Assembly: GCA_030694985.1 (NCBI GenBank)
Contig: JAUYTV010000020.1
Span: 62,001-126,000, forward strand
Direction of reading: 5' to 3'
Source of the DNA: Methanoregula sp.
GTDB taxonomy: Archaea; Halobacteriota; Methanomicrobia; Methanomicrobiales; Methanospirillaceae
DNA: 64,000 nucleotides
This document shows positions 51,125 to 60,504 of this stretch, one piece after another. A program made the translations under genes and the position numbers. The notes beneath the pieces are model-generated. The model had not been told where the DNA came from. It worked only from the letters and a program-made list of their open reading frames with translations, and ran no database searches. Within the stretch, counting starts at the first letter, position 1; each line of letters begins with the position of its first letter.

Positions 51125-53710
51125 ATGGTACTTTTAAATTTAAAAAACCGCCGAGCGTATCTGATCATCGGCCTTGTAACCCTGTTCTCACTCTTCGCCC
51201 TCTGGCTCCGTCTCATTCCTATGTTCATGATGGGAAACACAGATATCCTGATGATGGTCGGAAGCGATGACCCGCTCTATAGACTGCGTCAGGTTGAACA
51301 GATGCTTGCCAATAATCTCGGATATGCCTGGTTTGATCCAATGACCCTGTATCCCTCGGGTTCGACGATATACTGGGGTCCTCTCTTTCCCATGATTATC
51401 GCTATTGGCTGTATGATCACTGGTGCAACAACACGGCCGGAGATTATTGCAGTGGGTCTTGTGATTCCAGCTATTATGGCAGCAGCAATTGTTGTAATCA
51501 TGTACTGGGTGGGAAAGACCTGCGGGGACTGGAAGACCGGACTGCTGGCATCCGGCTTTACAGCCATAGTTGCAGGACAGTTTTTTTATCGCTCGTTATA
51601 TGGCTATATGGATCACCATATCGCAGAAGTCCTCTTTTCCACCCTCTTCTGCCTGTTCTACATGTATGCCCTCCTTTCAGAGAAAGAGAAGATAATTGAT
51701 CTGAAAAATTTTCATACTTACAAAAAAACATTCGTATTCTCCGCATTAGCGGGCATTGCATACCTGCTAGGTCTCTTTGTGATGCCGACAATGATCCTTT
51801 TTGCGATGATTGCAGGAATATTTACAATAATACAGTTCGTCATCGATGTTCACAAAAAGCGGATGAGCGAGTATCTGGTAATCATCAACTTTGTTGTATT
51901 TGCCATTGCATCACTGGGACTCCTTTTATTTGGTTTCAGAGACTCCGGCATGGGTCTTTCCACCTACTCGATTGGGCACATATTCGCATATCTCAGCCTC
52001 ATCATTGGTACAGTTGTGCTCTATGTTATTGCCCGCTACTTAAGAGGGAAAGAGTGGTACTTCTATCCCGCCACACTTCTTGGATGTGGAATCTTCTTTG
52101 CACTGGTACTGTTTGTAGTCAGCCCTGCTCTCTTTAACCTGATCATTGGTAATCTCTTCGCATTCTTCGGGCAGCAGGAGGTAACAAACACGGTCCAGGA
52201 AGCCCGTGGATGGGGATTGGGCATGGCATGGATGACCTTTAACTATGGTCTCGTTCTGATGGTTGGGGGAATTTTAGTCATGGCGTATAATAACCTGCGG
52301 GATGAACATCCTGAACAGGTATTTGCCCTTGTCTGGTCGCTTCTCATGCTGTTATCTACCTGGCAGCATGTCAGGTATGAATATTATCTTGCCATAAATG
52401 TCGCCCTGCTCTCGGCGGTCTGTGTAAGTTTTGTCTGGACAAGAGGGAAAGATGATCTCTGCCGGCTTGGATCCGGTATCTCCACAAACACTCGTCCCGA
52501 AGAACCAATAGATGATGCCCCTACACGGGGCAAAAAATCGAAAAAATCAATTAAAAAGAGTGCGGGCCATCCACGAACCAATTACCTGATGGTGGGATTG
52601 ATTTTTATCATCGTTATTTTGGGTATATTATTTGCTTATACTTCGGTTTCATTTAGTTATTCCAATGCAGTAGCAAACCCAATAAGCATGAACCCGGACT
52701 GGCGTGAGTCCCTTGACTGGTTGGGGAATAACACACCAGATCCGGGAGTGAATTATTACACCATATTCGATCAAAAGACTTTCAAATTCCCGGAAGGGTC
52801 GTATGGAGTCATGTCCTGGTGGGACTATGGCCATATGATTACTTACATCTCTAAAAGGATTCCAAACGCCAATCCGTTCCAGCAGGGTGTTGCTGGTGAT
52901 CCTGGATCTGCTGCATATTTCATGTCCATCTCTGAGGAAAAAGCAAATGTTATGCTCGATCATCTTGGCACCCGGTACGTAATCACCGATATCGAGATGG
53001 ACACGGGGAAGTTCTGGGCAATGTCAACATGGTATAACAGCTCACTTGCCACTGCTCCTTACCAGATGACACTGCTTGCTCCCTCACAGAACAATCCCAG
53101 TAGTTATGACCCCGTCCTGATGAACAAGCAGGCCTATTATCTTACAACAGTATCCCGGCTCCATAACTTTGATGGTTCAATGACCCTTGCTTCTAATGTT
53201 TACTACATTGAGTATGCTGATCCGGAAATTACCCGGGTCACGATGCCTGTAATCACTGGAGCAGAAGCAATGAACGCCTCTGAAGCAAAACGTCGCGTTG
53301 ATGCATATAATCTCAAAGCACCGGCCGGATATCATGCAGTCGCACTTAGCCCTGCAATCACACTCCCAATCGAAACCGTGCCGGCACTGCGTCACTACCG
53401 GCTCATCCATGAGTCCCCCACCAATGTCTTCAATGCAAAGACACCTGATGTAAAGTATGTGAAAGTCTTTGAATACGTCAAAGGAGCGCACATAAAAGGA
53501 GACGGAATTATCGAAGTCCCTGTGATCTCTAACACTGGAAGAGAGTATATCTACCGACAGGAGAGTATCAACGGTGAGTTTATTGTCCCCTACTCCACTT
53601 CAGGCAATCCTTATGATGTCAGGACTACCGGAAAATACAAGGTCATCAGCAGCGGGAAGCAATACGATGTACCGGAATCTGCGGTAATGCAGGGAACACT
53701 TATCCAGTGA
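51125..53710 (+). CDS. aglB: Dolichyl-phosphate oligosaccharyltransferase AglB (STT3)
   Basis: 861 residues. The N-terminal two thirds hold about a dozen membrane helices. Catalytic acidic motifs are in GSDDPLYRLRQVEQM (first outer loop) and YMDHHIAEV. The soluble C-terminal part has the WWDYG motif in MSWWDYGHMITYIS (about residue 565). A charged loop (KKSKKSIKKS) lies before the last helix. The enzyme moves the lipid-linked glycan to Asn of exported proteins at the outer face. It ends the UDP-sugar and glycosyltransferase run. Confidence 0.96.
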   Translation: MVLLNLKNRRAYLIIGLVTLFSLFALWLRLIPMFMMGNTDILMMVGSDDPLYRLRQVEQMLANNLGYAWFDPMTLYPSGSTIYWGPLFPMIIAIGCMITGATTRPEIIAVGLVIPAIMAAAIVVIMYWVGKTCGDWKTGLLASGFTAIVAGQFFYRSLYGYMDHHIAEVLFSTLFCLFYMYALLSEKEKIIDLKNFHTYKKTFVFSALAGIAYLLGLFVMPTMILFAMIAGIFTIIQFVIDVHKKRMSEYLVIINFVVFAIASLGLLLFGFRDSGMGLSTYSIGHIFAYLSLIIGTVVLYVIARYLRGKEWYFYPATLLGCGIFFALVLFVVSPALFNLIIGNLFAFFGQQEVTNTVQEARGWGLGMAWMTFNYGLVLMVGGILVMAYNNLRDEHPEQVFALVWSLLMLLSTWQHVRYEYYLAINVALLSAVCVSFVWTRGKDDLCRLGSGISTNTRPEEPIDDAPTRGKKSKKSIKKSAGHPRTNYLMVGLIFIIVILGILFAYTSVSFSYSNAVANPISMNPDWRESLDWLGNNTPDPGVNYYTIFDQKTFKFPEGSYGVMSWWDYGHMITYISKRIPNANPFQQGVAGDPGSAAYFMSISEEKANVMLDHLGTRYVITDIEMDTGKFWAMSTWYNSSLATAPYQMTLLAPSQNNPSSYDPVLMNKQAYYLTTVSRLHNFDGSMTLASNVYYIEYADPEITRVTMPVITGAEAMNASEAKRRVDAYNLKAPAGYHAVALSPAITLPIETVPALRHYRLIHESPTNVFNAKTPDVKYVKVFEYVKGAHIKGDGIIEVPVISNTGREYIYRQESINGEFIVPYSTSGNPYDVRTTGKYKVISSGKQYDVPESAVMQGTLIQ

Positions 53711-53750
53711 TTTCTTAATTCTTTTTCTCAATTTAAAAAAGCCAACCATT

Positions 53751-53757
53751 TTTAAAA
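53751..53757 (+). promoter_or_regulatory. TATA-like box of the HDAC-family gene
   Basis: TTTAAAA is centred about 33 bases before ATG 53787, giving a leader of only a few bases. Confidence 0.45.
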
Positions 53758-53786
53758 GATTGGAAGTAAATTAACGATCAGCAATT

Positions 53787-54764
53787 ATGGTAAAGTGTTC
53801 AGCAATTACCGGGGGTATTTTTTCCCGTCATGATTTTGAAAACCATGACGAGAGCAACTCCCGCCTCTATGCAGCATGTTCTGGTATACCTGATGGAGTA
53901 CCAATCATTGAACCGGGAATTGCACAAGAAGAAGATCTGCTCCGCGTCCACACCCGTTCACACGTCCACATGATACGCGAGTTTTCCTCACATGGGGGAC
54001 AACATTTTATTGACCAGAGCACCTATGTCAACGGCGAGTCATTCGAAGTTGCCTCCTTTGCGGCCGGTGCTGCAATTGATGCAGTGCACCGTTCAATCGA
54101 TGGCGAACATAGTTTTGCTCTGGTCCGCCCGCCGGGACACCATGCAGAACCGGACAGGGCAATGGGATTCTGTCTTTTTAATAATGCTGCGATTGCAGCT
54201 GCAGAGGCACTTGATCGGGTAGACCGGGTTGCAATTATTGACTGGGATCTTCACCACGGAAACGGAACTCAGAAGATCTTTTACACAGATAACCGGGTGC
54301 TCTATTGTTCAATCCACCAGGGAAACACATTTCCCCACACCGGCTGGGTAGATGAGATCGGTATGGGGAAAGGAAAAGGCTACACCATCAATGCACCTCT
54401 GCGATCAGGATCCACTATTGCCGATTACAGGTTTGTCTTTGAGCGGGTGTTTGTTCCCGCACTGGAACAGTTCAGACCGGATGTCGTGATTATTTCAGCT
54501 GGTCAGGACACACTTACTGATGATCCAAAAAGTGGGATGTTGTTATTTCCCGGAGATTTCAGCACACTTACACAGATGGTGCAGGATGCAACAGATCATC
54601 CTCTCGCTCTTGTTCTTGAAGGGGGATATGGACCCTCGCATGGCGATGCGATCTCCGCGATATTCTCTGCACTCAAAGGGTCTTTTGATCTTCCGGAACA
54701 TGAGGGAGAGCCACATAGGACAACCCAGGAAATTGTTGCTGCACTCAATAAACTGACAACCTGA
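53787..54764 (+). CDS. Histone deacetylase/acetoin-utilisation family deacetylase
   Basis: 325 residues. Active-site signature VRPPGHHAEPDRAMGFCLFN, zinc ligands in IIDWDLHHGNGTQ and in ISAGQDTLTDDP, and the LEGGYGP block. These enzymes remove acyl groups from lysines, polyamines or small amides. In archaea targets may be Alba, histones or polyamines; none can be assigned here. Confidence 0.9.
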   Translation: MVKCSAITGGIFSRHDFENHDESNSRLYAACSGIPDGVPIIEPGIAQEEDLLRVHTRSHVHMIREFSSHGGQHFIDQSTYVNGESFEVASFAAGAAIDAVHRSIDGEHSFALVRPPGHHAEPDRAMGFCLFNNAAIAAAEALDRVDRVAIIDWDLHHGNGTQKIFYTDNRVLYCSIHQGNTFPHTGWVDEIGMGKGKGYTINAPLRSGSTIADYRFVFERVFVPALEQFRPDVVIISAGQDTLTDDPKSGMLLFPGDFSTLTQMVQDATDHPLALVLEGGYGPSHGDAISAIFSALKGSFDLPEHEGEPHRTTQEIVAALNKLTT

Positions 54765-54793
54765 GCTACGGATTGGGCGCACAAGAAAAATGT

Positions 54794-54801
54794 CTTTATA
54801 G
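54794..54801 (+). promoter_or_regulatory. TATA box of the DUF2098 gene
   Basis: CTTTATAG is centred 27 bases before ATG 54825, the distance expected for a leaderless transcript. Confidence 0.5.
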
Positions 54802-54824
54802 ATTGGGAGTTATCATTCTTCGGT

Positions 54825-55118
54825 ATGTTACCTGAAGAGATTGTCCAGGGAATGCGAGTGAGGTACCCACGGACCGGGACATCAGGCACCATCCTTCGAA
54901 TCGAAAACATTCGTGGGGATGTATTTGCCGAACTGGACAGTACTAATCTCATGTACCGTGTTGACCAGCTGATCACGGCATCCGGTTCTGACAAAGCATC
55001 AGTTGCCATCATTGAGGATGCAAAAAAAGTCATTGAGAGGGAAATGGCGTTTGCTGCGGGAAATGAAATGGCAGAAGCGCTAAAAAATATCGACCAGAGC
55101 TGCGAGGGCGGGGGTTAA
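54825..55118 (+). CDS. DUF2098 protein, conserved in methanogens
   Basis: 97 residues. The pattern GMRVRYPRTGTSGTILRIEN, followed by LDSTNLMYRVDQL and a C-terminal helix, fits DUF2098, small proteins found mainly in methanogens. The first half looks like a small beta barrel. Function is unknown. It is followed by 252 bases without a gene before aIF2 gamma, in which I see only AT-rich promoter-like sequence (TAATTAAA near 55304, TTTTTATA at 55341). Confidence 0.65.
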   Translation: MLPEEIVQGMRVRYPRTGTSGTILRIENIRGDVFAELDSTNLMYRVDQLITASGSDKASVAIIEDAKKVIEREMAFAAGNEMAEALKNIDQSCEGGG

Positions 55119-55370
55119 GCAGCTCATCCATAAGTGAACATTTTCCGATTCAATCTTTTTTTGGATCTCTGGTTTTATCAGATTCATAAACGATTTCCTG
55201 ATCTGCGGGATTGTATTTATGTATCAAGCGATCTATATGATGATCAGCTATGCGTCGATATTTGGTGGGATCTGGTAGTACTACGGTATCCCATGCGGCG
55301 CATAATTAAACATTCGTAATAAGGTGGTCAGGTTGGCAACTTTTTATAGAGTAAGGAGGTTTGATTTCAT

Positions 55371-56606
55371 TTGCATGATGTAACAGTTCCCAGTGTCAAT
55401 ATAGGAGTTGTGGGTCATGTCGACCATGGCAAAACCACGCTCGTCAATGCGCTTACCGGTACATGGACAGACCGGCACAGCGAGGAGGTGAAGCGAGGCA
55501 TCTCAATCCGACTCGGATATGCTGACGCGACATTTTACCGGTGCGACAAATGTGAAGGAGCGGGAGCCTTTTCCACAAACTCAGAATGCCCGGCCTGTGG
55601 TGGAACCGGCACACCATTCCGTTCCATATCATTTGTGGATGCACCCGGGCACGAGACACTCATGGCAACTATGTTGTCCGGCTCTGCTCTGATGGATGGG
55701 GCAATGCTTGTGATTGCTGCAAGCGAAAAATGTCCGCAGCCACAGACAAAAGAACATTTAATGGCACTGGAACTTGTCGGCATAAAAAATATCGTCATTG
55801 TCCAGAGCAAGATCGATGTGGTAAGCCAGAAAGAGGCCATCGATAACTACCACGAGATCAAGGCATTTATCAAGGGTACCATTGCAGAAAATGCACCCAT
55901 TGTACCTGTATCGTCCCAGAAGGGGATCAATATGGGGGCGCTTGTACAGGCACTTGACGGTACAATTCCTGAACCGGTGCGGGATCCGGATGCAGAACCC
56001 TTAATGCTGATCGCACGTTCATTCGATGTAAATAAACCGGGCTGCAACTGGAAAGATGTGAAAGGCGGAGTCGTCGGAGGGTCTCTTATACGGGGCATCC
56101 TCCGCGCAGATGAGAAGATCGAGATCCGCCCCGGGAGACAGGTGCAGGTCGAAAACAAGATCAAATGGATTCCCATCACTACAACAATCACATCCATCAA
56201 TGCAGGTTCCAGTCATGTGGAAGCAGCAACACCCGGAGGACTCCTCGGTGTTGGCACAAAACTCGACCCGGCACTGACCAAAAGCGATGCGCTTGCCGGT
56301 CAGGTGCTTGGACATGAGGGGAAACTTCCCCCGGTCTGGGAAAAGATCCGGTGCAGCGTCACCCTGATGGAGCGGGTTGTAGGAGCTACAAGTGAGCTTA
56401 TCATCGAACCGCTCAAGCACAGCGAGCCACTGATGCTCTCTGTCGGTACAGCAGTTACCGTAGGAGTTGTGAGCAATACAAAGAAAGATCACGTTGAGAT
56501 TGCGCTGAAGCGACCCGTATGTGCAGAAATCGGTTCGAGGATCGCTATCAGCCGGCAGGTGGGAGCACGCTGGCGGTTAATCGGGATGGGTGTGCTGGGA
56601 GAGTAA
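55371..56606 (+). CDS. Translation initiation factor aIF2 subunit gamma
   Basis: 411 residues from TTG 55371, backed by a strong AAGGAGG ten bases upstream. GTPase motifs: [27 protein letters not shown] zinc knuckle with CDKC and CPACGG (about residues 61-82) is typical of the gamma subunit. It carries initiator Met-tRNA to the small subunit. It heads the conserved cluster gamma - PIN protein - RpoE' - RpoE'' - dephospho-CoA kinase - S24e - S27ae - Kae1. Confidence 0.96.
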   Translation: MHDVTVPSVNIGVVGHVDHGKTTLVNALTGTWTDRHSEEVKRGISIRLGYADATFYRCDKCEGAGAFSTNSECPACGGTGTPFRSISFVDAPGHETLMATMLSGSALMDGAMLVIAASEKCPQPQTKEHLMALELVGIKNIVIVQSKIDVVSQKEAIDNYHEIKAFIKGTIAENAPIVPVSSQKGINMGALVQALDGTIPEPVRDPDAEPLMLIARSFDVNKPGCNWKDVKGGVVGGSLIRGILRADEKIEIRPGRQVQVENKIKWIPITTTITSINAGSSHVEAATPGGLLGVGTKLDPALTKSDALAGQVLGHEGKLPPVWEKIRCSVTLMERVVGATSELIIEPLKHSEPLMLSVGTAVTVGVVSNTKKDHVEIALKRPVCAEIGSRIAISRQVGARWRLIGMGVLGE

Positions 56607-56986
56607 AGGTCCTCCTGGACGCAAACGCCCTCATGATGCCGGTACAGTTCCAGATCGATCTCTTCGATGAGCTTCGAATGCTCGTCGGGGGATTTGACCC
56701 GGTTGTACTCCCCGGAGTATTACAGGAGTTAAACGGACTTACCCGGGCAAAAGGCCGTAATGGTGCCGCTGCACGCTGTGCACTTACGCTTGCTGAAAAA
56801 TGCACTATTGTACAGAATACAGATCTGAAAGCTGGAACGGTCGATGCACAGGTAATCGAATATGCAGCCCAGAACAAGTGTCTGGTAGTTACAAATGACC
56901 GGCGCGTGAGAGATGCGCTGTTTGCACAGGGTATTGGTGTAATTTCATTGAGGAATCAGAAAAAACTGGAGATATTAAGGAGGTAA
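56519..56986 (+). CDS. PIN-domain protein (UTP24/Fcf1-like)
   Basis: The PIN fold begins at [16 protein letters not shown] and continues with acidic residues in VLPGVLQEL, DAQVIEYA and TNDRRVRDAL, the metal site of PIN nucleases. Relatives take part in rRNA processing, and the place behind aIF2 gamma is conserved in methanogens. The start is a problem. The domain begins at about 56603, right at the aIF2 gamma stop, but no in-frame ATG, GTG or TTG is nearby; the only one in the frame is ATG 56519, which adds 28 unlikely residues inside aIF2 gamma. Confidence 0.8.
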   Translation: MCRNRFEDRYQPAGGSTLAVNRDGCAGRVKVLLDANALMMPVQFQIDLFDELRMLVGGFDPVVLPGVLQELNGLTRAKGRNGAAARCALTLAEKCTIVQNTDLKAGTVDAQVIEYAAQNKCLVVTNDRRVRDALFAQGIGVISLRNQKKLEILRR

Positions 56987-56990
56987 AAAA

Positions 56991-57629
56991 ATGTATCACA
57001 AATTGATGCTTGAGGACAAGGTGCGGGTTCCCCCCCAGAGGCTGGGCGAAAAACTCGAAAAAGTGATCCTTGAGGTTCTGCAGGAGCAGCTGGAAGGTAG
57101 CATCGATAAAGAGATCGGGATCTTTATCTGTGTAACAAAAGTGCAGGACGTAGGAGAGGGAGAACTCGTAGCAGGCGACGGCGGCGTCTATTATGATGTG
57201 AAGTTTGAGGCAATGGTACTCAGGCTCGGGTTACAAGAAGTCATCGAAGGGCTGGTTGTCGAAACCACAAGTTTCGGTGCATTCGTGAGTCTTGGGCCCA
57301 TCGATGCAATGCTTCACGTGAGCCAGATTTCAGACGAGTATATCAACTACGATGAGAAGAATGCCCGTCTCATCTGCCAGGAGTCCAAAAGATTTATCGG
57401 TGTGGGCGATGTCGTCCGCGTTCGCGTTGTGACACTCTCCTTAAACGAGCGCGAACCGCGTGACAGCAAGATTGGTCTGACCATGCGGCAGGCAGGACTT
57501 GGCACCGCACTCTGGCTCGAAGAAGAGATGAACAAGGAAAAAGAGAGGGCAAACCAACCTGAAGGTGCAGTAAAAGAAACGCCGATGAAATCAAAAGGCA
57601 AGGGGAAGAAGCATGCCTCCGGCGAATAA
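56991..57629 (+). CDS. rpoE: DNA-directed RNA polymerase subunit E' (Rpb7-like)
   Basis: 212 residues. The N-terminal RNP-like domain starts MYHKLMLEDKVRVPP, and an S1 domain follows (EGLVVETTSFGAFVSLGPID). The Lys-rich tail after about 185 is longer than in most relatives. With subunit F it forms the polymerase stalk that binds emerging RNA. An AAGGAGG box precedes the ATG. It overlaps the next gene by 17 bases. Confidence 0.95.
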   Translation: MYHKLMLEDKVRVPPQRLGEKLEKVILEVLQEQLEGSIDKEIGIFICVTKVQDVGEGELVAGDGGVYYDVKFEAMVLRLGLQEVIEGLVVETTSFGAFVSLGPIDAMLHVSQISDEYINYDEKNARLICQESKRFIGVGDVVRVRVVTLSLNEREPRDSKIGLTMRQAGLGTALWLEEEMNKEKERANQPEGAVKETPMKSKGKGKKHASGE

Positions 57630-57819
57630 GAAGAAGCAGGGAAAGGTCTGCCGCGACTGTCACCGTGTAGTTGACGGTGAGAGTTGTGTTATATGCGGTA
57701 CAAACAACTTAAGCGAGGACTGGTCCGGTTACCTTGTTATCATTGATCCGGAAAATTCCGAAGTGGCAAAACGGATGAGCATCAAACTTCCGGGCCGCTA
57801 CGCATTGAAGGTTCGTTAA
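57613..57819 (+). CDS. spt4: Transcription elongation factor Spt4 (RpoE'')
   Basis: 68 residues. A small zinc protein with VCRDCHRVV and CVICGTNNLSEDWSGYLV, the Spt4 pattern. It pairs with Spt5 to keep polymerase processive. It begins inside the end of rpoE and shares one base with the following gene, so the order is tightly coupled. Confidence 0.95.
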   Translation: MPPANKKKQGKVCRDCHRVVDGESCVICGTNNLSEDWSGYLVIIDPENSEVAKRMSIKLPGRYALKVR

Positions 57820-58310
57820 TGCTCACCCTTCCTAAAGAGCACAGGAAGCTCTTCAGGGAACCATTCGGGGAATTACACCAGAGTATTGAGGAGATCATTC
57901 CCCTCATTTCCAAAAGTTGCGTATACGCTGTGGGAGATGTGGTCACACACAATCTCCATAGGAACGGGATCACTCCTGCGATTGCCGTGATCGACGGGCA
58001 TACCATGAGATCCCCGTGCAACCAGATGCCGGCACTCAGGGGTGAGTGTATCAATGTCAAAAACCCTGCCGGCACCCTCACTGATGAATTGATCCAGGCG
58101 CTCACTTATGCGGTTCTCCATCCCCCGGTAACAATCAATGTGGATGGTGAAGAAGATCTCGCGGTTATTCCGCTAATTCTCGTTGCACCTCTTGGGGCAA
58201 TCGTACTCTATGGTCAACCGCATAAGGGTGTTGTAATGCGCACGGTGAACCGAAAAGCACAGCAGACTGCACAGCATTTTCTTAACCATTTTATACGCTC
58301 CGATGCATAA
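57819..58310 (+). CDS. GTP-dependent dephospho-CoA kinase (DUF359)
   Basis: 163 residues. The pattern LRGECINVKNPAGTLTDELI with VYAVGDVVTHN and VIDGHTMRSP matches the archaeal DUF359 family, shown in Thermococcus to phosphorylate dephospho-CoA with GTP, the last step of CoA synthesis. It shares one base with spt4. A T7 run after the stop (58344-58350) may end the transcript. Confidence 0.9.
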   Translation: MLTLPKEHRKLFREPFGELHQSIEEIIPLISKSCVYAVGDVVTHNLHRNGITPAIAVIDGHTMRSPCNQMPALRGECINVKNPAGTLTDELIQALTYAVLHPPVTINVDGEEDLAVIPLILVAPLGAIVLYGQPHKGVVMRTVNRKAQQTAQHFLNHFIRSDA

Positions 58311-58397
58311 ATTCTCATTTTAACCACAAAGCGGGCATTTTTCTTTTTTTAGTATCGTTTATAACGAAGAATTGTCATTCTCCAAAAAAGGTCATAG

Positions 58398-58405
58398 TTT
58401 AAATA
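58398..58405 (+). promoter_or_regulatory. TATA box before rps24e
   Basis: TTTAAATA is centred about 33 bases before ATG 58435, giving the ribosomal protein genes and kae1-bud32 their own promoter. Confidence 0.5.
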
Positions 58406-58434
58406 AACCGGTTTCCAATAATTACAGGATATCG

Positions 58435-58728
58435 ATGGACTTTGAGATCACCAATGATAAAAGAAATGAGCTTTTATCCAGAAGAGAGGTTCAGTTTACC
58501 CTCAAATACGAAGGAGCAACGCCCTCCCGCATGCAGATCATTGGAAAACTCTGCGCACTGCTCAACATGAAGGAGCACCAGATCACCCTTGATACGCTGC
58601 ACAGCAGCTTCGGTAAAACTGAAATCAGCGGTTCAGCCCGCATCTACGAGACCGAAGAGGTCAGGAACAAGACCGAGCGACCGCACCTTGCCGCGCGCGG
58701 TATGCCAAAGCCCAAGGAAGAGGCATAA
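58435..58728 (+). CDS. rps24e: 30S ribosomal protein S24e
   Basis: 97 residues from ATG 58435. Family pattern: [19 protein letters not shown] at the start, [19 protein letters not shown] and the [10 protein letters not shown] strand near the end. The upstream frame to 58372 lies before the TATA box and is not translated. S27ae follows two bases after the stop. Confidence 0.94.
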   Translation: MDFEITNDKRNELLSRREVQFTLKYEGATPSRMQIIGKLCALLNMKEHQITLDTLHSSFGKTEISGSARIYETEEVRNKTERPHLAARGMPKPKEEA

Positions 58729-58730
58729 CA

Positions 58731-58916
58731 ATGGCAGCACCAAAGAAAGGAGCAAAAGCCAAAGGACCGCAGAGGGGTGCACACTTCAAGGTTGAAGGAG
58801 CAAAGGTCACCACCGCAAAGAAATACTGCCCTCGCTGCGGACCCGGTATCATGATGGCGGACCACAAGGATCGCCTTACCTGCGGTAAGTGCGGATACAC
58901 TGAATTCAGAAAATAG
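58731..58916 (+). CDS. rps27ae: 30S ribosomal protein S27ae
   Basis: 61 residues. A basic Lys/Gly-rich start ([13 protein letters not shown]) is followed by a zinc ribbon, [20 protein letters not shown] with GKCGYTEF. It is the usual partner of S24e in archaeal gene order. kae1-bud32 starts four bases on. Confidence 0.95.
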   Translation: MAAPKKGAKAKGPQRGAHFKVEGAKVTTAKKYCPRCGPGIMMADHKDRLTCGKCGYTEFRK

Positions 58917-58920
58917 ATCA

Positions 58921-60504
58921 ATGCCTGTTTTTGGGCAGATACTCGGAATTGAGGGCACGGCCTGGAACCTCAGTGCCGCTCTTTTTGATCGCGATCTTAT
59001 CGCGCTGGTTTCCCGACCCTATAGCCCGGCAACGGGAGGCATTCACCCAAGGGAAGCAGCCCAGCATCATGCCTCGGTGATGAAAGAACTGATCGGTTCA
59101 GTACTCACTGAGCCAGATAAAATTACCGGCATTGCTTTTTCCCAGGGGCCAGGGCTTGGTCCCTGCCTGCGGACGGTGGCAACAGCAGCCCGGTCCCTTG
59201 CGCTTGCTCTTAATGTCCCCCTGATTGGAGTCAATCACTGTGTTGCCCATATTGAGATAGGGTGTTTTGCTACAGGCTGCCGCGATCCTATTGTGCTGTA
59301 CGCAAGCGGGGCAAATACACAAGTGATTGGTTACCTTAACGGGCGGTACCGGATCTTTGGAGAGACGCTCGATATCGGGATTGGTAATGCGCTCGATAAA
59401 TTTGCCCGTTCAAAAAACCTTCCGCATCCCGGCGGTCCAATCATTGAGACGCAGGGAAAGCAGGGGCAGTACATCGAACTCCCGTACACCGTAAAGGGAA
59501 TGGATCTTGCCTTCTCCGGCCTGGTCTCTGCTGCTAAGGATAGTAAAGCACCGCTGCCGGATGTCTGCTACAGCCTGCAGGAGACCGCATTTGCAATGTG
59601 CGTGGAAGTCACAGAACGGGCACTCTCACTTGCCGGGAAAAATGAGGTGCTCCTTGTGGGAGGTGTCGGGGCAAACAGGCGCCTACAGGAAATGATCCGG
59701 ATAATGTGCGAGGATCGCGGTGCAGAGTTCTTTGTACCTGAGCAGAAATATCTTGGTGACAACGGCGCGATGATCGCCTATACAGGAAAACTGATGCTGG
59801 AAAGCGGAATCACAATCCCCGTTGAAGCTTCCCAGATCAATCCCTCATTCCGCTCAGATGAGGTTGCGGTGACCTGGAAGCATGAAACCCCCTCTGCTCC
59901 AGTTCGGGTTCAGCCTGGTGATAGCACACAGAAACGGGGTGCAGAGGCAATCATCACATTCCATAAAGGTGTTGCAGAGAAACGCCGTATCCCAAAACGC
60001 TACCGGGTGCCTGCACTGGATAGAAGGCTTATTGCTGAACGGACACGAGCAGAAGCACGCCTTATCCATACCGCAAGAAAGGGAGGTGTACCCACACCGA
60101 TAATAAGCGACATCACTGCTGATACCATTGTGATGGAGGAAGTGCAGGGAACGCTTCTTACTCATGCACTGATTGAGTCCAATGTTCTGGAAGCGGGCAG
60201 GATGATTGGCAGGCTGCATAAGGCGGGGATTATGCATGGCGATCTCACGACAAGCAACCTTATACTGCGAAATGGCGATGGGAAATGTGTTCTAATAGAC
60301 TTCGGACTGGCACAGGCAACGAGCGAGATCGAGCAGCGGGGCGTGGATATTCATGTGCTGTTCCAGACACTTAAAAGCACAGCACCAGACCATGCCGATG
60401 CCCTTAAGACATCATTCACAACAGGATACACAGAAACATTTGATGGCGCGGCTGATGTCATCCATCGTGAACATGAGATCGAGCTGAGAGGAAGATACTT
60501 ATGA
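58921..60504 (+). CDS. Kae1-Bud32 fusion protein (tRNA t6A threonylcarbamoyltransferase and kinase)
   Basis: 527 residues. Kae1 (about 1-325): the metal histidines are in VNHCVAHIEIG, and nucleotide-binding GGVGANRRLQEMI is present. Bud32 (about 335-527) is a small atypical kinase with IMHGDLTTSNLIL (catalytic Asp near 440) and VLIDFGLAQ. Both belong to KEOPS, which adds threonylcarbamoyl to A37 of ANN-decoding tRNAs. The fusion is known from many euryarchaea. It overlaps the next gene by ATGA. Confidence 0.96.
   Translation: MPVFGQILGIEGTAWNLSAALFDRDLIALVSRPYSPATGGIHPREAAQHHASVMKELIGSVLTEPDKITGIAFSQGPGLGPCLRTVATAARSLALALNVPLIGVNHCVAHIEIGCFATGCRDPIVLYASGANTQVIGYLNGRYRIFGETLDIGIGNALDKFARSKNLPHPGGPIIETQGKQGQYIELPYTVKGMDLAFSGLVSAAKDSKAPLPDVCYSLQETAFAMCVEVTERALSLAGKNEVLLVGGVGANRRLQEMIRIMCEDRGAEFFVPEQKYLGDNGAMIAYTGKLMLESGITIPVEASQINPSFRSDEVAVTWKHETPSAPVRVQPGDSTQKRGAEAIITFHKGVAEKRRIPKRYRVPALDRRLIAERTRAEARLIHTARKGGVPTPIISDITADTIVMEEVQGTLLTHALIESNVLEAGRMIGRLHKAGIMHGDLTTSNLILRNGDGKCVLIDFGLAQATSEIEQRGVDIHVLFQTLKSTAPDHADALKTSFTTGYTETFDGAADVIHREHEIELRGRYL

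Noticed and set aside
55134-55319. 61-codon frame between DUF2098 and aIF2 gamma
   Set aside because: No motif; the stretch holds likely promoter elements of aIF2 gamma.
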